Shown: one piece after another, positions 44,644 to 52,674 of the stretch
How positions within the stretch are numbered: the first letter of the stretch is position 1
Layout: the number at the start of each line of letters is the position of its first letter
Assembly (NCBI RefSeq): GCF_029338335.1
Contig: NZ_CP119796.1
DNA from: Halomontanus rarus
Lineage (GTDB): Archaea > Halobacteriota > Halobacteria > Halobacteriales > Natrialbaceae
Direction: 5' to 3' (one strand)
Length of the DNA stretch: 64,000 bases
Translations under genes and position numbers: made by a program
Notes under the pieces: generated by a model
Seen by the model: the letters and a program-made list of their open reading frames with translations, nothing else
Told to the model about the DNA's origin: nothing
Databases searched by the model: none

Positions 44644-45237
44644 ATGGCTGAACAGTTCTCGTGGTTGTCCCTCGATGTCGACGAGGAGGTCGTGTGGTCC
44701 GGACGTCCTCGTCTCCACGTCGTGCTTTGGCTCGCCGTCCCCGCACTTTCCATCCCGGCTTTGATCGTGGTCGTGTGGCCAAGGCTGCTGAGTGCACTCG
44801 TCGGCGTGAGTGCGTGGGCAGCCGTCACCGCCCTCGGATACGTGTACGTGACGAACATCGACTACGTCGTCTCGACGAAATACGTCTACTCGAAGCGGGG
44901 CGTACTCGGACGAGCGGTCACACAAATCGGCCTCCACAACATTCAGGACACCACACTCAGTCAGGGAATCTTCGGGACGTACTCCGACTATGGCACAGTC
45001 TCGTTCAGCACCGCCGGCGGAGAAGGGGCCGCACTCGCATTTTCCCTGGTCGACGACCCGTCGACGGTGAAATCGGCGGTCGATCGACAGATCTCGAGCG
45101 TACGGAAGGGGACGACCGACGGGAGAGAGCGTTCGAAAGCCGGGGGTGTCGACGACCTACTCTCGGAACTACGAGCGACCCGAGAAGCCGCACAGCGCAT
45201 CGATCAGTCGCTCGAGCACGGAGGGTCCCGGTCGTGA
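44644..45237 (+). CDS. PH-domain (YdbS-like) membrane protein 1
   Basis: 197 residues. An N-terminal segment (WLSLDVDEEVVWSGRPRL) leads into two helices, then the bacterial PH domain with TNIDYVVSTKYVYSKRGVLG, GLHNIQDTTLSQGIFGTYSD and YGTVSFSTAGG. The C-terminal tail ends in a helical LLSELRATREAAQRID. Such proteins sit at the membrane; the PH fold probably binds lipid or protein. The stop overlaps the start of PH protein 2 (GTGA). Confidence 0.85.
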   Translation: MAEQFSWLSLDVDEEVVWSGRPRLHVVLWLAVPALSIPALIVVVWPRLLSALVGVSAWAAVTALGYVYVTNIDYVVSTKYVYSKRGVLGRAVTQIGLHNIQDTTLSQGIFGTYSDYGTVSFSTAGGEGAALAFSLVDDPSTVKSAVDRQISSVRKGTTDGRERSKAGGVDDLLSELRATREAAQRIDQSLEHGGSRS

Positions 45238-45794
45238 GCGCCGCTGCGTACGACTGGTTGACACTCGAGCCGGACGAAGAAATCGTCTGGTCCGGCGAGC
45301 CGGAACTGCTGGGCTACGCCTGGGTGTTCGTCGTCGGGGTCGTGTTGATACCCCTGTTCGGTGTGGGGTTTGTGATCATCGCCTCGGCCTACTTGACGGT
45401 GAAGAACACCGCGTACGTGATCACGACCGACAGCGTGTTCAAAAAGACCGGTGTGCTCTCCCGACAGATCACCGACATCGGTCACGAGAACATTCAGGAT
45501 ACCGGGTACAGACAGAGTTTCGTCGGCCGCCACTACGACTTCGGGACCGTCCAGGTCAGCACTGCCGGCGGCAGCGGCGTGGAAATGTCTCTCGACTACG
45601 TGGCGGACCCACTGGCAGTCCAGTCACAACTCGACAGCGTAGCCACCAAGAAAGCGCCTGCGGACGCGAGTGCCGACCGAAACGGACGGAATCCGGTCCG
45701 GATCGATGGCGCCACGCTCGACGAACTCGTCGAAGAGATGCAGGCGACCCGAAAGGCGCTCGAGTCTATCGAACGCCGATTGAAAGACGAGTGA
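45234..45794 (+). CDS. PH-domain (YdbS-like) membrane protein 2
   Basis: 186 residues from GTG. It is a clear paralogue of the preceding protein: WLTLEPDEEIVWSGEPELLG, two membrane helices, KNTAYVITTDSVFKKTGVLS, HENIQDTGYRQSFVGRHYDF, VQVSTAGGSG, and a closing helix EEMQATRKALESIERR. Tandem duplication and translational coupling suggest the two work as a heteromer. They occupy the gap between the MoxR half-cluster and the DUF58 half-cluster. Confidence 0.85.
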   Translation: MSAAAYDWLTLEPDEEIVWSGEPELLGYAWVFVVGVVLIPLFGVGFVIIASAYLTVKNTAYVITTDSVFKKTGVLSRQITDIGHENIQDTGYRQSFVGRHYDFGTVQVSTAGGSGVEMSLDYVADPLAVQSQLDSVATKKAPADASADRNGRNPVRIDGATLDELVEEMQATRKALESIERRLKDE

Positions 45795-45823
45795 CCGATC
45801 GGTGAGTCGACCGGTCACAAATC

Positions 45824-45880
45824 CTCTTCTTTAGAGAATTGTTCGCGTGAATCTACTGCACACTACACATGCATATTGAC
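45824..45880 (+). repeat. Imperfect direct repeat, left copy
   Basis: CCTCTTCTTTAGA plus about 45 nt sharing AATCTACTG and CACTACA with 48041-48097. The two copies bound the AT-rich stretch that holds two regulators and the IS5 element. Confidence 0.55.
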
Positions 45881-45952
45881 TGTCGTCTCTGCTCTACACA
45901 TGGCTGAACATAGTTGAGGTACTACGTCATTCAAAGATGACTGTGAACAATC

Positions 45953-46312
45953 TCACAGCGCAACTGGTGGGTCAAGAACGGGGTCTGTGTCAATAATGGC
46001 TGACAGCTGGGGTTGCAACTGATCGAACTGGGGAGTTGGTTCCACCAGTTGGCGTTCCTGATCGTATTCAACAAGCGATTGGTCTTCTAACTTCGGGATG
46101 TGTACATGGTGCAGTTCCACCCGAATCTGCCTCGATTCTTCTTTGGAAATCTCTTTCAGCGGTGTGTGGTGATTGTGTTTGATGATTGCCTTCGTGAGAT
46201 CGTTCACCGTTAGCGATCGCTTCTCACTTGCGAGTACTGCAAGGATGATGCGACGGTGTTGATCTTGACACAATTCGAGAAGCGTATCAAACTTGGTAGT
46301 AGGCCCAACCAT
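45953..46312 (-). CDS. DUF7344-type winged-helix protein
   Basis: 119 residues: FDTLLELCQDQHRRIILAVL (helix 1-2), then SLTVNDLTKAI and ELHHVHIPKLEDQSLVEYDQ, the ArsR-like winged helix typical of haloarchaeal DUF7344 proteins. It is unusually AT-rich for this genome. Such genes often come in groups inside genomic islands. Probably a small transcription regulator; target unknown. Confidence 0.75.
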   Translation of the reverse strand: MVGPTTKFDTLLELCQDQHRRIILAVLASEKRSLTVNDLTKAIIKHNHHTPLKEISKEESRQIRVELHHVHIPKLEDQSLVEYDQERQLVEPTPQFDQLQPQLSAIIDTDPVLDPPVAL

Positions 46313-46402
46313 GAATGAATAAATAGGCCCCTTGCGGAAGAGGTGAAGGGCTGTATAGTACTACTTTCGACAGTGGCGTCCAGACCTTCCGGAGTTGGTG
46401 AA

Positions 46403-47071
46403 TTAGTCCTTGTCCTCGTCTGGATGGCTGATCGTCAACTTACTGGTAATGAGATTGTTGTATGCAGCGCGGAATCGGTTTGAAAGTGTCTGTTGAGCAA
46501 CCCCCATTTGTTCCGCCAGTTCCCTCATCGTTACTGCGCGTGGAACCTCATAGTAGCCTGCTTCGAGCGCAGTTACCAGTGTCTCCCGTTGCGTCGGCGT
46601 GAGATCGTACTGGGCACTCGCCATCGGTTGTTCCTGTTTTTGGGTTCGATTAAGTTCGAATGAAATACTATTCTCATTACAGTATTTTTGAAATTCCGAG
46701 AGAGCGTCCTGACTGTCGAACCGTATTCGCAATTCCCAGTCTTCCGCTTTGCCGATTGCTTGCATGAGTGTCGCGCCGAGTTCAACGTATGCATAGATGA
46801 TGGTCTCGACGTTTGCCGTCCACTCGGCCCGATACAATCTCGCACCCTCTACTTTGTCGATAACAGCGATGTTTGTCACGGATTCATCGTCCTGAAACGC
46901 ATCTTCGAACTCTGTGTGATCACCACCGCTCACCCAGAAATAAGGCATAATCCGATCTTCCATCGTCGCCACGACCTGTTCGATCTCGACGATCATCTGC
47001 GGAGTCGCTGTGAGTGCGTGGTTCAGTGCGAAATCATCTGATTTGACGGAAAACTCGGCAATAATACTCAT
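46403..47071 (-). CDS. Bat-type HTH regulator (HTH-10 family)
   Basis: 222 residues. The N-terminal ~150 residues form the bacterioopsin-activator-type sensor domain (MSIIAEFSVKSDDFALNHAL). The C-terminal ~60 hold the HTH-10 domain, LTPTQRETLVTALEAGYYEV, then AEQMGVAQQTLSNRFRAAYN. Haloarchaea have many of these sensor-regulators. It follows the DUF7344 gene on the same strand and shares its AT-rich composition, so the two may have arrived together. Confidence 0.85.
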   Translation of the reverse strand: MSIIAEFSVKSDDFALNHALTATPQMIVEIEQVVATMEDRIMPYFWVSGGDHTEFEDAFQDDESVTNIAVIDKVEGARLYRAEWTANVETIIYAYVELGATLMQAIGKAEDWELRIRFDSQDALSEFQKYCNENSISFELNRTQKQEQPMASAQYDLTPTQRETLVTALEAGYYEVPRAVTMRELAEQMGVAQQTLSNRFRAAYNNLITSKLTISHPDEDKD

Positions 47072-47168
47072 ACCGCTGGTTGGTGGTCAAGCACAATAAG
47101 TCACAATCAGAATATCATGTTACTGTGCTATCCATATGAAGTGTTCAGTCCATCACCTGTACTGATCG

Positions 47169-47990
47169 TTAGAGGGCACGGTCGAGATTGTGGACGATAC
47201 AGGCAAGGGCAAGTTCACGAAACTGCTTCCACCAGCGTCGTGAACGGACGAACGCACCGTATCTTCGCTTAAGTCGAGAGTTCACCGTTTCGCTCTGGTT
47301 CCGTTGACTGTAGAGATCAGCATCTAACCGTGCATTCCACGCTTTCTGAAGTGAGGAAAACTTACGGTGTTTGATGAGTGGACGAACCCCGCTCCCGCGG
47401 GCCATTGCCCGAATCTGCTGATCGTCGTATCCTTTGTCTCCAAGCAAAACTCCGATTGTAGCTGCGTTGCGGTTGATGAGTGATGGTGCGATCTGCGTAT
47501 CGTGCTTTCTAGTCGTTGTGACGTGGAGATCGAGGATCGCGTACGCTCTGGTATCGACTAAGAGCGTGACTTTCAACTGCTGAATCGTCAGCTTAGCCCG
47601 TTTCGTGTAGTGCTTCGAGGCGTAATTTCGGTCGAATCTCGAAGCGTCAATCCCCGCAACACCGTTAGTCGGGAGCAATGAAACAGAGAGGTTGAGAAGT
47701 ACCCGCCAAACGGCCATATCGAGTCTATCGAACGCTTTGCACAGCGTTGACGGATCAGGAAATTCAGTGAGGTTGATCGCGTTCCGAATACGAGGCATTT
47801 CAATGAGTTCGTCGAGCAGTGTTCGATAGGTCGTGTTCTTCCGAATTTTGAGACATAGCAGAACAACGTGCTGATGAAGCGTGTAGCGTTGTTTCAAGTA
47901 CTTTGAGGAATATTGCGAGACTGCTCGTTGGGCTAGGTGAAATGCTTGCTCGACAAACCGGAGTAACTGCGACTTTGGGAGGGTCTACAT
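47169..47990 (-). pseudogene. IS5-family transposase with a nonsense codon at position 2
   Basis: Full-length IS5-type sequence: the N-terminal QLLRFVEQAFHLAQRAVSQY, the DDE regions GIDASRFDR and DTRAYAILDLHVTTTRKHD, GDKGYDDQQIR, and the C-terminal SETVNSRLKRRYGAFVRSRR. The ATG at 47990 is followed at once by TAG (47985-47987), while the rest of the frame down to 47169 is open. Family members normally begin Met-Lys-Thr-Leu-Pro-Lys, so AAG to TAG is the likely change. A TTG at 47897 could start a 242-residue shorter form, but the N-terminal DNA-binding part would be lost. Confidence 0.75.
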
Positions 47991-48027
47991 CCACTCACAC
48001 TATTGACTGAATCTGTGACTCTCCAAG

Positions 48028-48042
48028 GATTTCAACAGAGCC
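48028..48042 (-). repeat. IS5 terminal repeat
   Basis: A 15-nt sequence at the right end of the IS5 element; an exact solitary copy stands at 16718-16732. Confidence 0.65.
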
Positions 48043-48364
48043 TCTTCTTTAGACATCAATTCCCATCAATCTACTGATCACTACATGTGCAAACTGAGCA
48101 ACCAGCTTTCTGTGCTCTATGAAAACTATATCAATCAGACATGATTATTATGGGGTTGACTATCCATTTTCGTTCCCTCGTTGGTCGCAACCATGTTACT
48201 ATTTTAGAGTGTTTCTATCATCATTAATAATGGTAACCAGTGCGGATTCAAAATAGCTGATAATCAGCCGTCACGACCTGAAGCCGCCAAGTCCCTCACT
48301 CAGAAGTCGTCGCGAAAGCGAGCCAATTCGGGCGCGAGCAACAGAAGAATACGAGTCCGTCCGC
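48043..48364. other. AT-rich gap beyond the IS5 end
   Basis: Begins with the right copy of the imperfect repeat (48041-48097). The rest is AT-rich and without a supported gene. Confidence 0.5.
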
Positions 48365-48796
48365 CTACCGCCGTTCCCATAGCGTCTCGATGCGCTCCTC
48401 GACGCAATCGAGGACGAGGCGACACACATCGCGATGGTCGTTCGGCCACTGAGCGTCCTCCGCGTCGGTACGACTGGCGTCCGGGGGTGGATGAAAGTGA
48501 TTCCGCGAGTTGTGTGCGTTCGGATGCCGATCCCACCGACACTCCCACATGCTGTCCCGCCGCTCCTCTTGATAGTGGAAGTTGAAGTCGTCGTTGCGGT
48601 ACCAGCGGATCTCGAAGCGAGTGGACGCTTTACGTGGGTAGTATTCACTGGACAGTTCGACACGGAGGTACAACTTCCCCTCCGTGACGATCTCCGCCGA
48701 CTCGAACAGACGACGTCCGTCGAACCGAGAACGCATCTGCTCCAATACCGCCCGATCGATTGGCGCGGGACTCGCGCCGTCGTCCGCTGGCACCAT
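48365..48796 (-). CDS. TumE-like toxin (DUF6516)
   Basis: 143 residues from the ATG at 48796. The conserved block FEIRWYRNDDFNFHYQEE, WECRWDRHPNAHNSRNHFHP and WPNDHRDVCRLVLDCVEERI is characteristic of the TumE/DUF6516 family, toxins of type II-like modules. The HP..H....HFH cluster is the likely active or nucleic-acid-binding site. It follows the winged-helix gene with 2 nt between stop and start, the usual antitoxin-first order. The toxic activity is inferred from the family, not shown here. Confidence 0.7.
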   Translation of the reverse strand: MVPADDGASPAPIDRAVLEQMRSRFDGRRLFESAEIVTEGKLYLRVELSSEYYPRKASTRFEIRWYRNDDFNFHYQEERRDSMWECRWDRHPNAHNSRNHFHPPPDASRTDAEDAQWPNDHRDVCRLVLDCVEERIETLWERR

Positions 48797-48798
48797 CG

Positions 48799-49317
48799 TC
48801 AGCTGTGCGACGGGGCTGTAGAGCCGGCGACCTTCCGACGGGCGCGCTCGTGTAAGCGTCGTTCCTCGATGGCGGTAGCCCAATCACCGAGATCTACGTA
48901 CACGTTGTCTACCTCTTCCGCGTCGAATTCGAGGACATTGACGTCTGCAGGCGAGTCACTATCGTACTCGTCGCGGTACGTTTCGATCCTGTCGGTTAGC
49001 TCCGATACACGAGCCTGCAATTCGTCGACGGTGTGTCCCCGTGCCAACTCGTTCACCCGTCGCCACTCGAAGTAGTCGTCGTTACGCTCGTATCTGACCG
49101 GCCGACCCTCGTGCCGGATGACGATGCCGAGGTCGGCGTAGAAGGACAGATGTGTCCGTGCTGACTCCTCCGAGCAGTCCGCCCGCTCGGCGATCTCGGC
49201 GGCCGTCATCGGCTCCCGGGCGTGCAGCACCGCACCGTAAACGCGTTGCTTTGTGTCCTCGGCTTCGAAGGGTCTATCGAACGGTGGTGGACCATTGCGG
49301 CGAGCGCCGTCTGCCAT
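48799..49317 (-). CDS. Winged-helix regulator, probable antitoxin partner (DUF7342-like)
   Basis: 172 residues. Winged HTH in about residues 18-80 (VYGAVLHAREPMTAAEIAER, CSEESARTHLSFYADLGIVI), then a coiled-coil-like helix (VNELARGHTVDELQARVSEL) and an acidic segment with VDLGDWATAIEERRLHERAR. It precedes and nearly touches the TumE-like gene. A TATA-like AAATATG about 28 nt upstream on the minus strand suggests a leaderless promoter that the protein may autoregulate. Confidence 0.72.
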   Translation of the reverse strand: MADGARRNGPPPFDRPFEAEDTKQRVYGAVLHAREPMTAAEIAERADCSEESARTHLSFYADLGIVIRHEGRPVRYERNDDYFEWRRVNELARGHTVDELQARVSELTDRIETYRDEYDSDSPADVNVLEFDAEEVDNVYVDLGDWATAIEERRLHERARRKVAGSTAPSHS

Positions 49318-49409
49318 ACATCTACCAACGGATTAACCGCACATATTTCTTTCTCCAGCCAAAATATATTGTCCGAGTCCGGTCACTCGTTTCCTCCTAT
49401 ATCTCTTTT

Positions 49410-49603
49410 TCACAGTAGTTCTCGAGTTCTTCCTTGATCGCAAGACCGTGTGGTTCGCCTTGGCCGGAATGACGTACAGGAAGTCACGCTGGAAGTCCAT
49501 ATCTGTAGAGGTCGAGGATCGCGTTTGCTCTCGTATCGACGAAGAGCGTGACTTCGGTCGAAGCCTGGCACCGATTCCTGCAACACCGTTTGTCGGAGAG
49601 AGT
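49410..49603 (-). pseudogene. IS5-type transposase relic
   Basis: Minus-strand pieces VTLFVDTRANAILDL and, upstream, a degraded copy of the LLPTNGV...D..FDR region match the transposase at 47169-47990. The intervening ~60 residues are missing, and the sequence downstream of DLY is unrelated. This is a short remnant of a second, older IS5 element, lying against the 3' end of the next gene. Confidence 0.65.
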
Positions 49604-50587
49604 TCACGTCTCGGTCTCGTCAGCGGCTTCGGCACCCATCTCCTCTGATGTCCCGGTCCCGGTCTCCGCCGACGACTGTTCGCCGGCCGATGCCGACTCC
49701 GAGTCCGAGTCCGGCTCCCACCGACACGTAACCAGCCAGTCCGCCCCACCTTCCGCGGGGGCCACCTCGAGCGTGATCGGCCGATCCAGTCCGACGGCGA
49801 AACTCACCGCGAGAAACGACGCGATGGGGTGGTCGAACCGGTCGACGTCGCCGAACGCGCTCCCGTCGACTGCGAAGGTCGCCCGACCGGCCTCGGCGTC
49901 GACGTCGGAGTCGACGCTCCGCGCGAGTTCGAACTGTTCGACGAGTCCGTCGACGACTTGTGAGGCCAGCGTCACTGGCGTCGACGCCAGCTCCGCGGTG
50001 AGTGTACGTTCGAACTCCTCGAAGAGTGCGCTGCCGGTCGTCTCGAGCGCGATACCGCGCTCGCCGCGGGCGGTGAGGAACGTCGTGTCGGGATCTGCCG
50101 GCAGTTCGAACTCGGGGTGCTGTGGGACGTAGAGGATCCCCCGCCGGAGTTCGTCGCCGGGGAGGTACAGACGCTGGTCGTAGAGCCCGAGTTCGCCGGC
50201 GATCGCGGCCTCGTTGGCCGCGAGGTTGGCGTAGACGCGTTCGCCGACGTCCGCGGAGACGAACTGGGTCGGCGTGAGATAGTAGGTCACGACGCCGACG
50301 AACAGTCCGATGGCCGCGAGGACGAACAGCGTCTCGCGGGCGTCGGGCAGCAGGAGGCCGCCGACGAGCGCGAGCGTCCCGAGCCCGGCGAGCGCGGTCG
50401 CCGAGGTGCGATACTGCGAGCGTCTGGCGCGGGCGTACTCCGACCGGAGCCGCTCGTTCTCCTCGGACAGGAGTTCGTTCCGTGCGGTGAGACGGACGAT
50501 TTCCTGGTCTCGGTTCCGCTCTCGATCCTGGTCTCGGTCGTCCGTCTCCGTCGAACTGTCGTCGGATTCGTAGTCTGCGTTGCTCAT
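49604..50587 (-). CDS. Haloarchaeal membrane protein of the DUF58 operon, unknown
   Basis: 327 residues from the ATG at 50587. A charged coiled-coil N-terminus (about 15-62, REQE..LTARNELLSEENERL type), two adjacent helices (about 70-112) and a roughly 200-residue soluble domain with GELGLYDQRLYLPGDELRRG, then ILYVPQHPEFELP. The C-terminal tail is Ser/Glu-rich. The start overlaps the stop of the upstream membrane-protein gene (ATGA). Part of the operon 52577-49604. No named domain is claimed. Confidence 0.75.
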   Translation of the reverse strand: MSNADYESDDSSTETDDRDQDRERNRDQEIVRLTARNELLSEENERLRSEYARARRSQYRTSATALAGLGTLALVGGLLLPDARETLFVLAAIGLFVGVVTYYLTPTQFVSADVGERVYANLAANEAAIAGELGLYDQRLYLPGDELRRGILYVPQHPEFELPADPDTTFLTARGERGIALETTGSALFEEFERTLTAELASTPVTLASQVVDGLVEQFELARSVDSDVDAEAGRATFAVDGSAFGDVDRFDHPIASFLAVSFAVGLDRPITLEVAPAEGGADWLVTCRWEPDSDSESASAGEQSSAETGTGTSEEMGAEAADETET

Positions 50588-51120
50588 TGTTCCTCCGCTG
50601 TCCGTTCGGCTGTCACTGTTCCCGTCGCCTGCTCGTCCCGTTCGTCTTCTGCCTTCACGTCCCACAACGCGCGCTCGTACCGGTGGATCCCGTACCCGAG
50701 GGCGGCGATCGCCGAGAGGAGGACGATCGCCGCGAGCCAGATCGCCCCGAAGACGGCCACGCTACCGGTGACCAGGACGAGCCCGATCAGAATACTCGCC
50801 GTGAGGGCTACGTACTGCGGCGGGTCGTCCGACTCGAGGGCCGCCGAAAGCAGGAGGGCCACGAAGACGGCCTCGACGACGAGCAGCGTCGCGAGTTCGA
50901 GTTCGCCGGGGAAGACGGCGACGAGGACGGCGTGGCCGCCCGCCAGTGCGAACGGAACGCCGAAGGCGTACCAGAAGGCCGCGACGAGTAGTCCGCCGAC
51001 GATGCCGGGCGAACCGGCGACCACGCCGAGAACGACGACGAGCGCGCCGACGATTGCCAGTTCGACTCGAGCGTCACCGACGCCGTCGCCGTCGCGGTGC
51101 GCCCAGGTACGGTCGCTCAC
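50584..51120 (-). CDS. Polytopic membrane protein of the DUF58 operon (DUF7519-like)
   Basis: 178 residues with about five hydrophobic helices (ELAIVGALVVVLGVVA; GIVGGLLVAAFWYAFGVPFA; LATLLVVEAVFVALLLSA and others) and a charged C-terminal tail. It overlaps both neighbours by four bases. The position between DUF58 and the coiled-coil membrane protein matches the haloarchaeal MoxR clusters, where a DUF7519 protein is found (context from memory). Role unknown. Confidence 0.7.
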   Translation of the reverse strand: MSDRTWAHRDGDGVGDARVELAIVGALVVVLGVVAGSPGIVGGLLVAAFWYAFGVPFALAGGHAVLVAVFPGELELATLLVVEAVFVALLLSAALESDDPPQYVALTASILIGLVLVTGSVAVFGAIWLAAIVLLSAIAALGYGIHRYERALWDVKAEDERDEQATGTVTAERTAEEQ

Positions 51121-52577
51121 TGACTGACACCCCGTTGTCGTCCCGCGGACAGCACCGACGCGAGTCGGTCGCTGGGTCCGATCTCGAGTGCGTTGACGCG
51201 GTCCATTCGCGAGAGCCGTCGTCGGAAGTCTTCGAACTCGACGTATCGCTCGTACGCGCGTTCGATGTCGCCGAGGCCGCCCCGTTCGTAGAGGACCGTC
51301 GGCGTGAGCAAGAGTAAGACGTCGCTGCCGTGGTTTCGGAGGAGCCGCACCGTCTCGAGAATGTCGTCTCGACGTTCGTCGTCCGTGACGATGATCGCGA
51401 ACGTGCGGTCCCGGTTGGCGACCGACGCGCCGACCGCTTGCGCGAGCGAATTCGTCCGGATGCGTGTCCCACCGCCTGTCTGAAACTCGAGGTAGGGACG
51501 CAGCGTCGCCGAGAACGGGTCCTCACCGGCGAGCGGGAGCCCCTGCTCGCGGGTGGCGTCGGCGAGGAGGACCGGCGATCGGTGGGCGAGCGGGCCGGTG
51601 TCCGCCGTCGAGTTCGAGCTCGAGCTCGAGTCCGAATCCGACGCTGCGGGCTCGAGATCGAACAATCGGCGCCGAATCCGCGCGTACCCTTCGAACGTCG
51701 ACGACGGTTCGAGCTGCGAGGTGATCCCGTCGTCGCCGACGGTCACCAGTCCGAGCGGATCGGCGAGCTGTCGGGCGGCGTCGACCGTCGCGAGCGCGAC
51801 GTCACGGGCGTAGTCGAACTTCGTCTCGCCCGGTGTCCCGTCGCCGAGCGTCCGGCGGTAATCGACGACGAGTACCGTCCGTCGATCCGTCTCGGACTGG
51901 GAGTCACGAACGTAGGTCGTCCCCTGGCGTGCGGTCGCCTTCCAGTCGATCTGGTCCATCGTGTCTCCGGGAAGGTACTCGCGGAGTTCCGCCGGTTCGA
52001 TTCCCGAGCCGATCCGCCCGCCCGTGTGTTCGCCGTACGGCGACACGGCTTGCTCACCGCCGGCCCCGACGTGGACGTTTCGCGGCGTGCGCGGCTGGAC
52101 CACGACGTCCGGTCTCGTCCCCGTCCGAAACGACGTTCGAAACCACCCGTCGGCCACGTCCACCGTCACCCGCTCGAACCGATGCCGGCCGGCGACCGGC
52201 CAGCCGACCGTCGTCGTCCCGGTCGTCTCCGTCTCGCCGGGCTCGAGTTCGAGTTCGAGTCTCTCGTTGGCGGTCGCGGCAGTCGGCAGGCCGGCCGAGA
52301 GCGACACGGCCACGTCGACGGGGCGTTCGAGTCTGGCGATGACCGTGACCGGCGTCGACTCTCCGGTCCGGAGCGTTCCCCGTTCCGGTTCGCGATAGAC
52401 CGATAGCTCCGCGGCCGTCCGACGGGCTGTGGCGAGAAACCGGGCTTGTCGGACGAGAACCCACGTCCCGACCATCGCGGCCCCGACGAGCAACGGCAGT
52501 CGGGAGAGGACGACCCCGAAGAGAGCGAGCACGGGAGCGAGAGAGAGGATCGCCCACGATCGACGCGTCGGACGCAT
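51117..52577 (-). CDS. DUF58-domain protein, partner of MoxR
   Basis: 486 residues from the ATG at 52577. Two N-terminal helices (about 8-42), then a beta-rich region and the DUF58 signature EPAELREYLPGDTMDQIDWK at about 195-215, followed by a von Willebrand-like fold (RTVLVVDYRRTLGDG). A short Ser/Asp-rich insert lies near residue 325. DUF58 proteins are expected clients or partners of MoxR at the membrane. It is the first gene of a three-gene coupled operon reading leftward. The divergent gene at 52675 is 97 nt away. Confidence 0.88.
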   Translation of the reverse strand: MRPTRRSWAILSLAPVLALFGVVLSRLPLLVGAAMVGTWVLVRQARFLATARRTAAELSVYREPERGTLRTGESTPVTVIARLERPVDVAVSLSAGLPTAATANERLELELEPGETETTGTTTVGWPVAGRHRFERVTVDVADGWFRTSFRTGTRPDVVVQPRTPRNVHVGAGGEQAVSPYGEHTGGRIGSGIEPAELREYLPGDTMDQIDWKATARQGTTYVRDSQSETDRRTVLVVDYRRTLGDGTPGETKFDYARDVALATVDAARQLADPLGLVTVGDDGITSQLEPSSTFEGYARIRRRLFDLEPAASDSDSSSSSNSTADTGPLAHRSPVLLADATREQGLPLAGEDPFSATLRPYLEFQTGGGTRIRTNSLAQAVGASVANRDRTFAIIVTDDERRDDILETVRLLRNHGSDVLLLLTPTVLYERGGLGDIERAYERYVEFEDFRRRLSRMDRVNALEIGPSDRLASVLSAGRQRGVSQ

Positions 52578-52674
52578 AGTACTTCCGCGTAAACCGGACT
52601 CGTGTTTGAAGGTACTGGTTGCTGATCGTCGAATAGCAAACAGCTTTTTTACGTCGAGCGACCTGAGTAGCACC

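Larger units (their letters stand above)
47150..48042 (-). mobile_element. IS5-family element, right end defined, left end not found
   Basis: The transposase frame is followed on its upstream side by GATTTCAACAGAGCC (48028-48042), which on the minus strand starts GGCTCTGTTGAAATC, the usual terminal repeat. A matching copy at the other end (near 47100-47170) was not seen, so the left side is probably deleted or diverged. The left boundary given is approximate. Confidence 0.6.
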
